Program-made: the position numbers and the translations under genes
Notes under the pieces: generated by a model
Told to the model about the DNA's origin: nothing
Databases searched by the model: none
Seen by the model: the letters and a program-made list of their open reading frames with translations, nothing else
Assembly: GCA_936440205.1 (NCBI GenBank)
Contig: OW387146.1
Coordinates: 20,460,458 to 20,524,457 of the forward strand
From: Lepidonotus clava
Taxonomy: Eukaryota > Annelida > Polychaeta > Phyllodocida > Polynoidae
Direction of reading: 5' to 3'
DNA: 64,000 bases
In this document: piece by piece, positions 43,063-53,574 of the stretch
Position numbering within the stretch: position 1 is the first letter of the stretch
How the letters are laid out: every line of letters starts with the position of its first letter

Positions 43063-44950
43063 TGAAAACGGCATAAAAAAATTCTTGGTCATTTAATAAA
43101 TTCGACACGTCACATGGGCATTAATGACATGAGAAAAATAAACGACATGACAGGTTATTTCTTAAATTTGACATGCGATATGGCCCCTTCTTAAATTTGA
43201 CATGCGACATTTGGAGCAGGAACCCCCCCCCCCCCCATTCACACACCCAAAACACACTGAGATCATGATAGGGGTCGACTGGCAAAATTCCGGAAATCCG
43301 GAAAAGGAAGGAAAAATGGCATCTCTGAAATGTGCCAAGGCTTAAAATAATCAAACAATACGATACCTAGGAGCCTGAGACTTTAAAAAACAGATTCTGT
43401 AATGAAATTAATGTTGATATGCTTGATAGGGTCTAAAACATGCAAATAACGGTGCCCATACCAAGTCTGAAACTAAATATAGTGCCATTTCACCACATTT
43501 GTATGATAAATCTTTAGTATTATTTTTCAATGAAAATTAAAATAGGCTGACTTATCGGTACTTTTGATCTAGTTCTTTTTCATAATTTTACAGTATTACT
43601 GTTTTATTAATTTTGATGTTTTATGGATATTTTTACTGTCAAACTGCTGCCCCATGGTATCAAAGCTTGCCTTGGATACACAAATATATAATACATAAAA
43701 ACATGATACCCTAATATCAATACGCTGCAAAAAAAGGCTACAAAAGGCAGTAGTGCTTTTTGTGATCGCCTCTTAGGGAGCTTTGCTCTTAGAACACCGG
43801 CAGTGGCTTTCTTGTTATAATTATGCTATTGACTTTCAGGTTTTCATTATCTATATTTTTGTTTGTTTGAAATATTCATCCGGTTGCAGCAAAATATGTC
43901 TTTCTATTTTTCAAGTTCATCTGACGTCCAGGATTTATTCTTGAATACTTTCCTTGACATCGTGGATTGGATACAAGATTACCTAGCGCCATAAGCAAAA
44001 ATTGAATGGCTGTAGACAAATATGCCATCGGACTTTTCCACCAAAAGAATGACAAAGTTATGGCGTATACATCTACTGCAGGTCAAGGGAGGTGTTTAAG
44101 ATTCAGGAGAATTTGCGTAATAAATGAGATTCCAGACCACGCCACCTAGTGTAAAACTCAGCTCCAGAGGTGCAGGTCGGACAAGCCTGGGGTTATTTTC
44201 TCTTTGAGCATGTTTAAATTGGTCACTTTCAACTACCTGCAACGTTTTATACAGAAAGGTTTGAAGAATGCAATAACAATAGCTGCATAGTTCAGAACTT
44301 GTTCTTTTCAGTGATGTGTGAATCATAAATGTAAACTTAAGCTTTGTATTTTATAAACATTTTTCATTATTAAAAGTTTTGATTTAATCATTAGCCAATG
44401 GGAGAGCTCCTCAGTCCCTTATCAGCATTATGTAATTGGCCCCCACCAATCAGGTGTCGCGCTACTCTAAACATGTGGGCTTGTTTGTCCTACCTCCACT
44501 GGACCGTGACGGCCGCGCGAGCTCTGGAACAAGGTCTATTAATTGATGGAAGTTGGTTATTGATGATCAGTGGGCCAAACAAAGTTATGAGAGGTTCAAG
44601 GGTTATCTGAGGGGGTTTAAAGTAAATCAAAGGGGTTCCGAACAAATCTGAAGGGTTCCAGAAGAGAACTTTGCCAAATTTGCCGAATGCTTTAAGCCAT
44701 GTAACCTTCTGGTAGTTTTTTATTGTTATCTTTTTTATTTTACAAATTCACTTACATAGTTCCTAGTATTCAAATCATACTTTGTTTCCATGTCTTGTCA
44801 ATTACAAAGACCTATTTATTGGGACTTGTGCCGTGTTTTCTGATGGAAGTATATTTCTGTTCACGTACCTGGCACCTGACCCCCCAGTAGATTACTTAAG
44901 CACTTAGGGTCGGCGGCTCCGTTCCTAATTGGGTTCATGAAGGGTGGGTT
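43063..44950 (+). other. Intron 5, no gene seen
   Basis: AT-rich; poly(C) run at about 43225-43238. ATGGCATCTCTG at 43318 resembles the ends of the 58829-59072 element. Otherwise nothing supported. Confidence 0.4.
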
Positions 44951-45597
44951 CCTAGTCACTATTTTCCACAGTTTTTAATAATGGGTACTAAATTAAATAT
45001 ATATATATCCCTCTCTTCTGATAGTTCTTTAGGATTCATACCTAAAAGGATAACTCATCCCTATTCCTAGTCACTATTTTCCACAGTTCATAATGGGGAC
45101 TAAACTAAATATGTATCCCTCTCTTCTGATAGTTCTTTAGGATTCATACCTAAAAAGCTAACTCGTCCCTATTCCTAGTCACTATTTTCTACAGTTTGTA
45201 ATGAGGACTAAACTAAATATGTATCCCTCTCTTCTGATAGTTCTTTAGGATTCATACCTAAAAAGCTAACTCGTCCCTATTCCTAGTCACTATTTTCTAC
45301 AGTTTGTAATGAGGACTAAACTAAATATGTATCCCTCTCTTCTGATAGTTCTTTAGGATTCATACCTAAAAGGATAACTCATCCCTATTCCTAGTCACTA
45401 TTTTCCACAGTTCATAATGGGGACTAATCTAAATATGTATCCCTCTCTTCTGATAGTTCTTTAGGATTCATATCTAAAAGGCTAACTCGTCCCTATTCCT
45501 AGTCACTATTTTCCACAGTTCGTAATGAGGACTAAACTAAATATGTATCCCTCTCTCCTGATAGTTCTTTAGGATTCATACCTAGCCGCTGTTTTTT
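44951..45597 (+). repeat. 108-bp satellite, 6 copies
   Basis: Units start with CCTAGTCACTATTTTC at 44951, 45066, 45174, 45282, 45390 and 45498. Shared parts include GACTAAACTAAATATGTATC, TTCTGATAGTTCTTTAGG and CTAACTCGTCCCTATT. A lone relative lies at 12079-12178. The array ends 35 bases before the ATG of a candidate small exon. Confidence 0.9.
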
Positions 45598-45631
45598 AAA
45601 TATATATCTTATATATATTCTCAAATTCAAC

Positions 45632-45831
45632 ATGCGACTGTTGGACCTCACCCTCGAGGCCCCTCCAAGGGGAAGGCAGCCAGTCGAGTGTCCCCAGGGG
45701 GATTACTTGGGAGTCAGATGCAGGCACGCCTTCTGTTCAACTAAAGAGAGTTTAGTCTTCAGAGAGACAGTTTGGAAGATGAAAACATTGAAGGATTTCA
45801 CCAGCTTTTTGAGTGTGAATGGTAAGTGTTT
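45632..45831 (+). other. Candidate alternative first exon for the second terminal exon
   Basis: A TA-rich TATA-like stretch at 45595-45620 is followed by sequence ending in a strong donor (AATG|GTAAGT, exon end 45831). The next acceptor is at 45957. An open frame starting at 45632 does not continue in frame across this junction. However, the last three bases before the donor are ATG, and joining them to the next exon gives M-NSYGIDYWPVW in frame. This would make the 45958 exon independently expressible. Speculative without RNA. Confidence 0.3.
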
Positions 45832-45957
45832 ATTAATCTTCGCTCAATTTCCAGTAGCGGATGAGTAGCAGGTAGCATTAGCATCATGTAGAATTAAGGG
45901 GGAAACTTGGAAATAGTATATCAGTTTTCTCATGAATGTGCCTTTTATCTGTTGTAG

Positions 45958-48900
45958 AACTCGTATGGAATAGACTACTGGCCAGTCTGGGAAACTGAGG
46001 AGAACTTGGACAAGGATTCTAGTGACTCTGAACAGGATGGAAACTTGAAGAGTTTGAACTGTCCATTAAAGAGAGGCCGAGGCCGACCGCCCGGTAAAAG
46101 CAAGAAACGTCCTTGTGGTTCAGGTCAACGTCAACTCCCGTGTTCTTGTAAAACTGGCAGTCGTGAACTCGGGTCATGCCCAAAGCATAAGTCTAAAGCT
46201 CTCTCAAAGACCCCATTATTAACAGGCAAATTCAGCATATACCCCCCTGATTCAGTTGGAGGCATTCCCCTCACTGCTGGCCAGAAAGCCACTTGGGCTG
46301 CCACACAAGCAAATCTCCACAAAGGAAGATGCAATCGACTGATACGAAAACAAAAAGAGGAGCAACACAGGGAAGAACGACTTCTCCGAAAGCAGCAGCG
46401 ACTTCTCCGAAAGCAGCAGCAAGGACAACAAAAAGAAAGACGTAGGCAAGAGAAGAAGAAAGATGTAGGCAAAAGCAAGAAACATCCTCCTGGTTCAGGT
46501 CAACGTCAACTCCCGTGTTCTTGTAAAGCTGGAGGTCGTGAACTGGGGTCATGCCTAAAGCATAAGTCTAAAGCTCTCCCAAAGATCCCATTATGTACAG
46601 GCAAATTCAGCATGTACCCCCCTGATTCAGTTGGAGGCATTCCCCTCACTGCTGGCCAGAAAGCCACTGGGGCTGCCACACAAGCAAATCTCTGCAAAGG
46701 AAGACGCAATCGGCTGATAGGAAAACAAGAAGAGGAGCAAGCCAGGAAAGATCGGGTTCTCCGCAAGGAGCAGCAAGAACAAGAAAAAGAAAGATGTAGG
46801 CAAGAGAAGGAGAAAGATGTAGGCAAAAGCAAGAAACCCCCTGATTCAGCTGGAGGCATTCCCCTTACTGCTGGCCAGAAAGCCACTTGGGCTGCCACAC
46901 AAGCAAATCTCCGCAGGGGAAAACTCAAGCGACTTCAGCAAAAAAAAGAAAAGGAGCATCGCAGGAAAGCTCGACTTCTCAGAAAGCAGCAGCAAGAACA
47001 AGAAAAAGAAAGGCGTAGGCAACAGAAGGAGGTGGAGAAACTGAGTCGACGAAAAAGGCGTGGGAGACCACCAAAACTAAATTCTCAGACAACACCTAGA
47101 ATATATTGGAAAACGAACAAAGAAAAACCACCAGCCTCGATGGCCAAACTAAATACAGCACAGACACAGATAGCGCCAACAGAAAATTATCCGAAAACTT
47201 CTTGGTCGAAGACACTGCCTTCAAAGACTACTCTGATCCAGACAGTGGAGAAAGGGCCAGGAAGTGTGTCAAATGCACCAATGGGACAGATTTCTTCAGA
47301 AAAACCAACACAGAATGAACCAACTCTACTTGAGTCAGCTGAGGTCAAGGCAACAGATATGGCCACGACAATTTCGCCAACATCACCAAAGGCAACAACA
47401 TCAGCAGTTATAGAACCGCCAAAACACCTACTTGAAATCCTCCGAATCAGGGTTACCCCCGTGACAACAGCATCAATTTCATCAACAGCCTCAAAGGTGA
47501 CAATACCAAAAATGACTGAACCGTCAACATGCCTGCTTGAAATGCCTAGAATCAGGATTGTGCCGTCAACAACACCATCAAGTTCAGCAACATCGTCAAA
47601 GGTAACAACAGAAGTACTGACAGAAGCACAGGCAGAGATGAAACCAACAACCGAGACTGAAAGAGAAAGGTCAATGAGCCTATCTGAAATGCTGAGATAC
47701 AGAATTACACCTGTGACAACACCATCAATCTCAACAACATCATCAAAAGTGACAACATCAACAATGACACAAACAGAGGCAGATATAAAAACAACCGAAA
47801 CTGAAATAGAAAGGTCAAGACTACTTGAAATGATGAGATACAGGATTCCACCCATGAAAACACCATCAATTTCAACAACATTGTCAAAGGTAACAACATC
47901 AACAATGACACAAACAGAGGCAGATATGGCAAGGACAACCATGACTGAAAAAGAACTGTCAGCATGTCTACTTGAGTTGCACGACAACAGCACGACCGAG
48001 AGCCGTAAGCGTCGCGCAACGTGCCCATCCCCAAAACAAGTCACACAACCCTACCTTGAGACTCGAGACAAGGACAGTGATGATGACATTGCTGTATGGG
48101 GGTGTATGTTGGTCAAAAAAATGCGCAAAGTGGAAAATGCTGTAGACCTTATGGATCATATTGACTCGCTTGTAAATCAAGCAAAAAAGGGAAAGTGGAC
48201 CGCTCCTTCCATTGAAAACTTCCTGGCTCCACCAAGCATGCCCAATCTGAACCAAAGTCCTTCGCAAGCTGTTTCCCCGATAGTTATCGAACCAATGCCA
48301 GATGTGCCTGTAACTCTCATTCCAGGGATTACACAGTTCGTGTCGATATTCCCGAAATGTGAGGATATTGAGTATGATGCCTTGGCAAAGGGTGAAGTCC
48401 ACAACAGCCAGTGGTCACAGTCCCTACCGTCGCTGACAGGCTTGGGTCAAATGGTTCTGGGTAATCAGGAACCCAAGGAGGAACCTAAGGAAGAACTCAC
48501 AGAGAAAATCATGGAGAAACTTATGGAGAAACCCAAAGAGGTTCTGGGTAATCAGGAACCCAAGGAGGAACCTAAGGAGGAACTCGAGGAAGAACTCACA
48601 GAGAAAACCATGGAGAAACTCATGGAGAAACCCAAAGAGATTCTGGTTAGTCCGGAACCCAAGGAGGAACCTAAGGAGGAACTCGAGGAAGAACTCATGG
48701 AGAAACACAAAGAGGTTCTGGTTAATCCGGAACCCAAGGAGGAACCCAAGGAGGAACTCGAGGAAGAACTCACAGAGAAAATCAAGGAGAAACTCATGGA
48801 GAAACCCGAAGAGGTTCTGGTTAATCCGGAACCCAAGGAGGAACCCAAGGAGGAACACAAGGAAGAACTCACAAAGAAAATCATGGAGAAACTCATGGAG

Positions 48901-49098
48901 AAACCCAAAGAGGTTCTGGTTAATCGAGAACCCAAGGAGGAACCCAAGGAGGAACACAAGGAAGAACTCACAAAGAAAATCATGGAGAAACTCATGGAGA
49001 AACCCGAAGAGGTTCTGGTTAATCAGGAACCCAAGGAGGAACCCAAGGAAGAACCCAAGGAGGAACCCATCGACTATTGTGACTGCACGAAACTATAA
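45958..49098 (+). CDS. PAH gene, alternative/paralogous terminal exon (repeat-rich, AT-hooks)
   Basis: The acceptor TTGTAG ends at 45957. The frame is open for 1046 aa to TAA and begins NSYGIDYWPVWETEENL, clearly paralogous to the start of the terminal exon at 54368 (NSYATRSRPVWGTEENL). Parts: AT-hook KRGRGRPP; three tandem copies of a module around GGIPLTAGQKATWAATQANL with a following Lys/Arg/Gln coiled-coil-like helix (unit starts near 46092, 46468, 46822); a second AT-hook RRGRPP; four or five ~41-aa Thr/Ser repeats (LLEMxRxRITPVTT) at about 47421-47970; a short compact segment (GCMLVKKMRKVENAVDLMDHI); and seven acidic/basic repeats (EPKEEPKEEL...MEKLMEKP) at 48456-49065. It lacks the zinc fingers of its paralogue. 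Phase 0 at its start fits exon 5. AATAAA at 50241 could end its mRNA. Confidence 0.75.
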   Translation, partial: NSYGIDYWPVWETEENLDKDSSDSEQDGNLKSLNCPLKRGRGRPPGKSKKRPCGSGQRQLPCSCKTGSRELGSCPKHKSKALSKTPLLTGKFSIYPPDSVGGIPLTAGQKATWAATQANLHKGRCNRLIRKQKEEQHREERLLRKQQRLLRKQQQGQQKERRRQEKKKDVGKSKKHPPGSGQRQLPCSCKAGGRELGSCLKHKSKALPKIPLCTGKFSMYPPDSVGGIPLTAGQKATGAATQANLCKGRRNRLIGKQEEEQARKDRVLRKEQQEQEKERCRQEKEKDVGKSKKPPDSAGGIPLTAGQKATWAATQANLRRGKLKRLQQKKEKEHRRKARLLRKQQQEQEKERRRQQKEVEKLSRRKRRGRPPKLNSQTTPRIYWKTNKEKPPASMAKLNTAQTQIAPTENYPKTSWSKTLPSKTTLIQTVEKGPGSVSNAPMGQISSEKPTQNEPTLLESAEVKATDMATTISPTSPKATTSAVIEPPKHLLEILRIRVTPVTTASISSTASKVTIPKMTEPSTCLLEMPRIRIVPSTTPSSSATSSKVTTEVLTEAQAEMKPTTETERERSMSLSEMLRYRITPVTTPSISTTSSKVTTSTMTQTEADIKTTETEIERSRLLEMMRYRIPPMKTPSISTTLSKVTTSTMTQTEADMARTTMTEKELSACLLELHDNSTTESRKRRATCPSPKQVTQPYLETRDKDSDDDIAVWGCMLVKKMRKVENAVDLMDHIDSLVNQAKKGKWTAPSIENFLAPPSMPNLNQSPSQAVSPIVIEPMPDVPVTLIPGITQFVSIFPKCEDIEYDALAKGEVHNSQWSQSLPSLTGLGQMVLGNQEPKEEPKEELTEKIMEKLMEKPKEVLGNQEPKEEPKEELEEELTEKTMEKLMEKPKEILVSPEPKEEPKEELEEELMEKHKEVLVNPEPKEEPKEELEEELTEKIKEKLMEKPEEVLVNPEPKEEPKEEHKEELTKKIMEKLMEKPKEVLVNREPKEEPKEEHKEELTKKIMEKLMEKPEEVLVNQEPKEEPKEEPKEEPIDYCDCTKL

Positions 49099-50660
49099 GG
49101 GAACTACCCTTCAAATAAGCAATGATGACTTTAGTTAGGCATCAATCATAGAACTATACCTAATTTATCATAAAAGATTTTTTTCTGATTCAAAACGTTT
49201 TGCGTTAACTGCCAGTATCGTACATTCTGCGCAGATAGTTAAAAAGATCTCTTGTATAAAGAACTCAGGAGAAGGTCCAGAGAAGTTATACAGGGTTATC
49301 GTTATATGGTCTGACATGCATATTACCAATCCAAGACATTAGCGGTGCTCTAGAGACAGGTTTTACAATATTTTTCTAATTGAGGTTAGTTCATATCCAG
49401 CAGTAGTTCTTAAGGCCTAAAAATTTAAAATCTTGTGTTCAGGTAACCCGACCTACCCAATATTTTTGGCCCTACCCTAATTTTTTTTATCATTTCTAAT
49501 TCCTGCACATACAAGTTCTTCCATCAGATCATTATGTAGCAACATAACAATACGTACACATCATTTTTCAGATTTTTTTTTTCTCAAAAGATTATCAAAA
49601 TCCAATAGAATTAAATTCAGATGCTAGAAATGATTTTAGATGATGGCTGGAAATTTTTTTTTATTTCAAAGACTGCCCAGGTCCATGTGTGTAAATCTAA
49701 AGAAAAAATCGATCTAACTACCCTAAATTTGTCAGGCTATGTTACCTGAACTTTTTCTTTTTTGGCTTAATTGAAGGAGTGCAGGATGTTTCTTGATAGA
49801 CAAAAGTTGTTTAGACCTAAACTGAATTCTTCATGGGTTGTTAAAACTAATATGATTTAACAAAAGTTATTTCCCGTTTTACCCTTATATGTGTATAGAT
49901 GATAAGATTATGCATTTAAGCTATTGTCCGATATACCTGTGACAAAGTAATATGGTCCGAAAACAGTTATATGGATGCCAAGTAACATGACGTGCTGGAA
50001 ACATGACTTCTGTTAAAATATGTATCTGAGAACCTATTTTGTAGCCTAAGATCGTTGTTTTTGTCTACATTGATAATTGCACTCATTGTTCATTCTGATT
50101 TTGGCTGTTATTTGTGTTTTTACCTATAGTCTGGTTACATTGCACTTTTTTTTTCTTTTAGGAAATTCGGTAAAACATGTTTAATTGTTATTCAGAATGT
50201 TGATGTTGTTGGTCGATAAAGTTTGTGTTATGGTCTTAGAAATAAAAGTGTTCTCTTGATAAATCAATGTCGTCTTTTTGATTACTTACATTTTCAATCA
50301 GTTTGGGTTGATATATAGGTACCTTTTTATTATTGAGAAGAGACGTTTAAAAACTTGAGAAATAGAGTATTAGAACTTTCAGAGAAATAAACCATGGTTT
50401 AGTCAATTTACATGTACAATATTTTCGATAAATTGCCTGAATTCTATGATTCCACGTATTGAAAAATGATAGACCAGACTTTAATTATCTAATTTAATTT
50501 ATTTCAAGATTATTCATAAGCCTGTCCGTCCTAAAGGTGATCATTTTAGAGAGAAAAACATTAGAAGTGAGCTGTTGAATTAGTTCCACAATTCAGTTTT
50601 TGGAAATATTACTTAGGCTTTTTACCCAGACTATCAAATGAAAGTGTATAAAATGACACA
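49099..50660 (+). other. Presumed 3' UTR of the alternative exon and intron sequence
   Basis: No frame of note; AT-rich with T-runs. The part up to about 50265 could be 3' UTR. Confidence 0.4.
50241..50246 (+). terminator. Poly(A) signal after the alternative terminal exon
   Basis: AATAAA, 1.1 kb after the stop codon at 49098, followed by a T/GT-rich stretch. Confidence 0.5.
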
Positions 50661-51241
50661 GGGTGCAAGCCTCACAAAGTCTTAAAATGTATTAAAATGA
50701 TTTTCTCAAATTTAAGGCCTTTAAAAAGGTCTTAAATTAAGGCATGCCAGACTTCCGCGGATTTCCGCGGTTTTTGAAATATTTTGGGTCATTTTTGAGA
50801 TCTGTCCAAATCTGAAGAGAAAATATTTTTTTATATAGGGGGTAGGGCATCCTGATAAATTTTTTTTGGCAAAAATGAAAAATGTGATGAATTTTAGGGA
50901 GTGATTTCATACTCAATTTAGTAAGGAAACAGTTTTTGAGGCCCTCCTATTATGATACCAAGTGTATTTCTTCCCTAGAAATGAGTTTAAAATGCGTTTT
51001 TAATTAATTTTATGAATTTCTGCGGAAATGCCGTTTTATGACTGGCATGCCTGAAATTTGATATTCGAAAATTGATAAGATCAGCAAAATTGTAGTTTTT
51101 TTCCGAGTATCGCAAAATCAAACTACGTACAATAAAATAATTTCTAAATCTGTGGCAAAACAGTCTTAAATTTGCCAAACCTAGGTCTTAAATAGGTCAT
51201 AAAAAGGTCTTAAAATGATTTTTCAAAAAGTGTGGGCACCC
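50661..51241. mobile_element. GGTCTTA-rich short element, copy 2, with a nested insertion
   Basis: Starts GGGTGCAAGC, ends TGTGGGCACCC, and has AAGGTCTTAAA words in both flanks. The middle (50742-51051) is a separate inverted-repeat element. Confidence 0.65.
50742..51051. mobile_element. 310-bp element with GGCATGCCAG inverted ends, nested
   Basis: GGCATGCCAG at 50742-50751 and CTGGCATGCC at 51042-51051 are perfect inverses; the ends are self-palindromic around GCATGC. It splits the GGTCTTA-rich element. Confidence 0.7.
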
Positions 51242-51846
51242 ATAGTGTGTAGGGCCGACCTAGGCCAGTGAAAGTACAACCTTTAGTAGTGGAAAACAAC
51301 GTTTACATACATCAGTGCCCTAATTATCAAATGGTTTCTTATTTACTGGCCGACTGCGAAACAAATAAGGTTTTTTCCCAACTTTTTCTATGATTAAAAA
51401 AATAAGAAAATCACAAGCTTATAGGCTATATATTACTAAAAACAGAAATCCCTGACCGCCTCACTTGCCCTATTTGTCACCAACCAGTAGACAGGAAACG
51501 CATTTTTATTGGTGGCCTCAGGATGACTTTTATCAGGGTACCAACCAAACAGGGAAAATGGCAAAAAAAAATCCCTGACAGGGAAAACAGGAAATTTGTA
51601 TATTTTGCCAAAACAGGGAATTGCATTTGGCCAGGTTCTGAAATTCCCGATTCTCAAGATATAAGGGATTTGACTTTTTGTTGTTGTGTTGTCCAAATTT
51701 TTTTTACACACAGAGGCTTTTAAAATTAAACAACTTGCTGGATATGGCACAGGGAAAAATTGCTGCGGGACAGGGAAATCTCAGGGAAAACAGGGAATTT
51801 GAAAATGGAACTTTGGTTGTTACCCTGTTTTATTGTTCCTTGGATG
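51242..51846 (+). other. Intron 5, CAGGGAA-rich stretch before the exon fragment
   Basis: Repeated AACAGGGAAWTTG words at 51550-51800 (both near 51605 and 51795) suggest a worn repeat element. No gene. Confidence 0.4.
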
Positions 51847-52108
51847 ACATCCCAGGAACCAACATCCCCAGGGCCAAGGGACAGTGAATCTGATCAAAAC
51901 ACAGATATTGATATAGAAGAAAACAACGAGACCACTGATTCTTTTTTAGGGGTAGCTCCTGGCAGCAAGATTGCTTGCCAGGAACCCAATGACAACAAGC
52001 AAGATGATGAAGACACAGAAAGTCAAACCACCCTGATGGCAGATAGCTCAGCTTCTCTCTCCTCACTGGAGCAAATTGGGATCAGAACCTCAGAGTCTGA
52101 CACTGAAT
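51847..52108 (+). pseudogene. Duplicated fragment of the terminal exon in intron 5
   Basis: 262 bases matching 54983-55244 with three differences seen by eye and no gaps; it encodes the same EENNETTDSFLGVAPGSKIA stretch. It starts and stops abruptly. After 52108 the frame continues for 24 more codons with an acidic, lineage-like sequence (ETSDDDGKKTDLLDV) to a stop at 52182, which may be remnant terminal-exon sequence from another copy. Recent segmental duplication or gene conversion is likely. Confidence 0.85.
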
Positions 52109-52196
52109 GTGAAAAAGGTTTGACGTTGAATTGTGAAACGTCTGACGATGATGGAAAAAAGACGGACTTGCTGGATGTCTGATGGTTTGGAAGTTG

Positions 52197-52412
52197 AGCC
52201 CCATACCCACTAGGCGATTTTGACCAAGTCAGCTGACTGATTGGAGGTAAAATCGGCTGATTCTAGGAGAAAAATCGGCCAATTTTAGCGCCGATTCAGA
52301 TCAAACATGCACATTCCAATATACTATACTTACATGCGACCTTAATAATCTGCCCATATTAGCGCCGATTCGTTTGCAAACTGTGTAAAAGTCGCCTAGT
52401 CGGTATGGGGCT
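52197..52412. mobile_element. MITE, AGCCCCATACCCACTAGGCG ends, copy 1
   Basis: Left end AGCCCCATACCCACTAGGCG and right end GTCGCCTAGTCGGTATGGGGCT are inverses. Inside are recurring CGGCYRATT words. Confidence 0.75.
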
Positions 52413-52665
52413 TTATGCAGTAGAACTTTCAATAAAATGTATTGGATAAAAAAACTTGGAGGGAAGTAGATGAATTGCTGTCAATCCAAATACTAATCGT
52501 TATACACTTTTATTTTTCATTTTTCAGATTCTATTTGGCATGCCACCAATACGATTAGGATCCTAGAATCCCCACTTGAATTACATTATTTCTGGTTTGT
52601 GTGTTTGTGAAACTGATATCTGCTTGGGGCTATCATTTACAGATGTTGTTTTTGTGTCCTTTCAG

Positions 52666-52745
52666 GCGGAGGTTGAGTTGGATGGGAACAAAGTAACGCC
52701 AGCCGATATGTTCTGTCTCATGTTCTACGGGCACGAGTCTCCATC
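52666..52745 (+). CDS. PAH gene, exon 6
   Basis: Acceptor TTTCAG ends at 52665, donor GTAAGT after 52745. Reads AEVELDGNKVTPADMF and CLMFYGHESPS, phase 0 in, phase 2 out. It directly follows the PAH domain. No family recognised for this linker, but it looks well structured. Confidence 0.8.
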
Positions 52746-53168
52746 GTAAGTCGCATTCATTTCAAGATTATCTCCAGCGATTCTTTTTGTTGCTCTGAAT
52801 TACTTTTTTTTTGCCCTGTGAATCTTTAGGCATGAAGCATAGAGGAGGATTTTGTGCCATCATAATTTTGTATATATTTTATTTATGAGTAGATGCATAA
52901 TATCCTATTTTTTCGCTAACGTAGTATTTTTTAAATACATACGAATGAGTGAAAATATGTACAATGCAAACACTTCTACTTTCCTGCTAGCATTATGAAA
53001 TAAGCATCCCGACTGCAGAAATTTTATCTTTTTCTGGTTGAGAAAGTAATTTACCTGATTTTTGTCCTTAATCTTACATACATATTTTCTATTGAATGTA
53101 TTGTAACAGCTCGACACAAAATAATGTGAAATTATGAAAAACTGCCATTTTACTGAAGATAATTGCAT

Positions 53169-53440
53169 AAAGGGCCATACCCACTAAGCGACTGTCACGG
53201 CGACGGTCAACTGGGAGAATCACCAGTAAAGTCGCCCACCAATGCAGAGTCATCAGGTGATTCTGTGTAGGTATGGTGCGAATTCTGGGCAATGGGCGAC
53301 GGGAAACTGAATCAGCGGGAAAATCGCTGGAAATATATCAAACGTGCCTGATATTCCAGTCGCCCGATTATTTCACCGGTGATCCTGCCAGTCGCCCGTC
53401 CCCCGGCAACAGTAAAGTTGCCTAGTGGGTATGGGGCTTT
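53169..53440. mobile_element. MITE, AGCCCCATACCCACTAGGCG family, copy 2
   Basis: Left AAAGGGCCATACCCACTAAG, right inverse CTAGTGGGTATGGGGCTTT. Same family as 52197-52412; the two copies flank exon 6. Confidence 0.75.
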
Positions 53441-53513
53441 AGTGGCCTGATGTAAAGTAATTGAAGGGTTAATATTCGGTTTTCACCACATGCCTTCCTT
53501 TCTGTTCCTACAG

Positions 53514-53574
53514 TCTCCCCCTGCTCCAGCCCAAGCCCCCAACAATAGGCAGATACGACTACCCAGAAATTGAG
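53514..53574 (+). CDS. PAH gene, exon 7
   Basis: Acceptor TACAG ends at 53513, donor GTAAGT after 53574. Completes a Ser codon, then LPLLQPKPPTIGRYDYPEIE, phase 0 out, joining NSYATRSRPVW of the terminal exon. Confidence 0.8.

Noticed and set aside
45632-45868. 78-codon frame starting MRLLDLTLEAPP as a coding exon
   Set aside because: It does not join the next acceptor in frame and has no recognisable motif; kept only as a candidate untranslated exon.
48424-48995. Minus-strand frames rich in FLLGFLLGF or SSSLGSSLGS
   Set aside because: Antisense shadows of the Lys/Glu coding repeat of the terminal exon.
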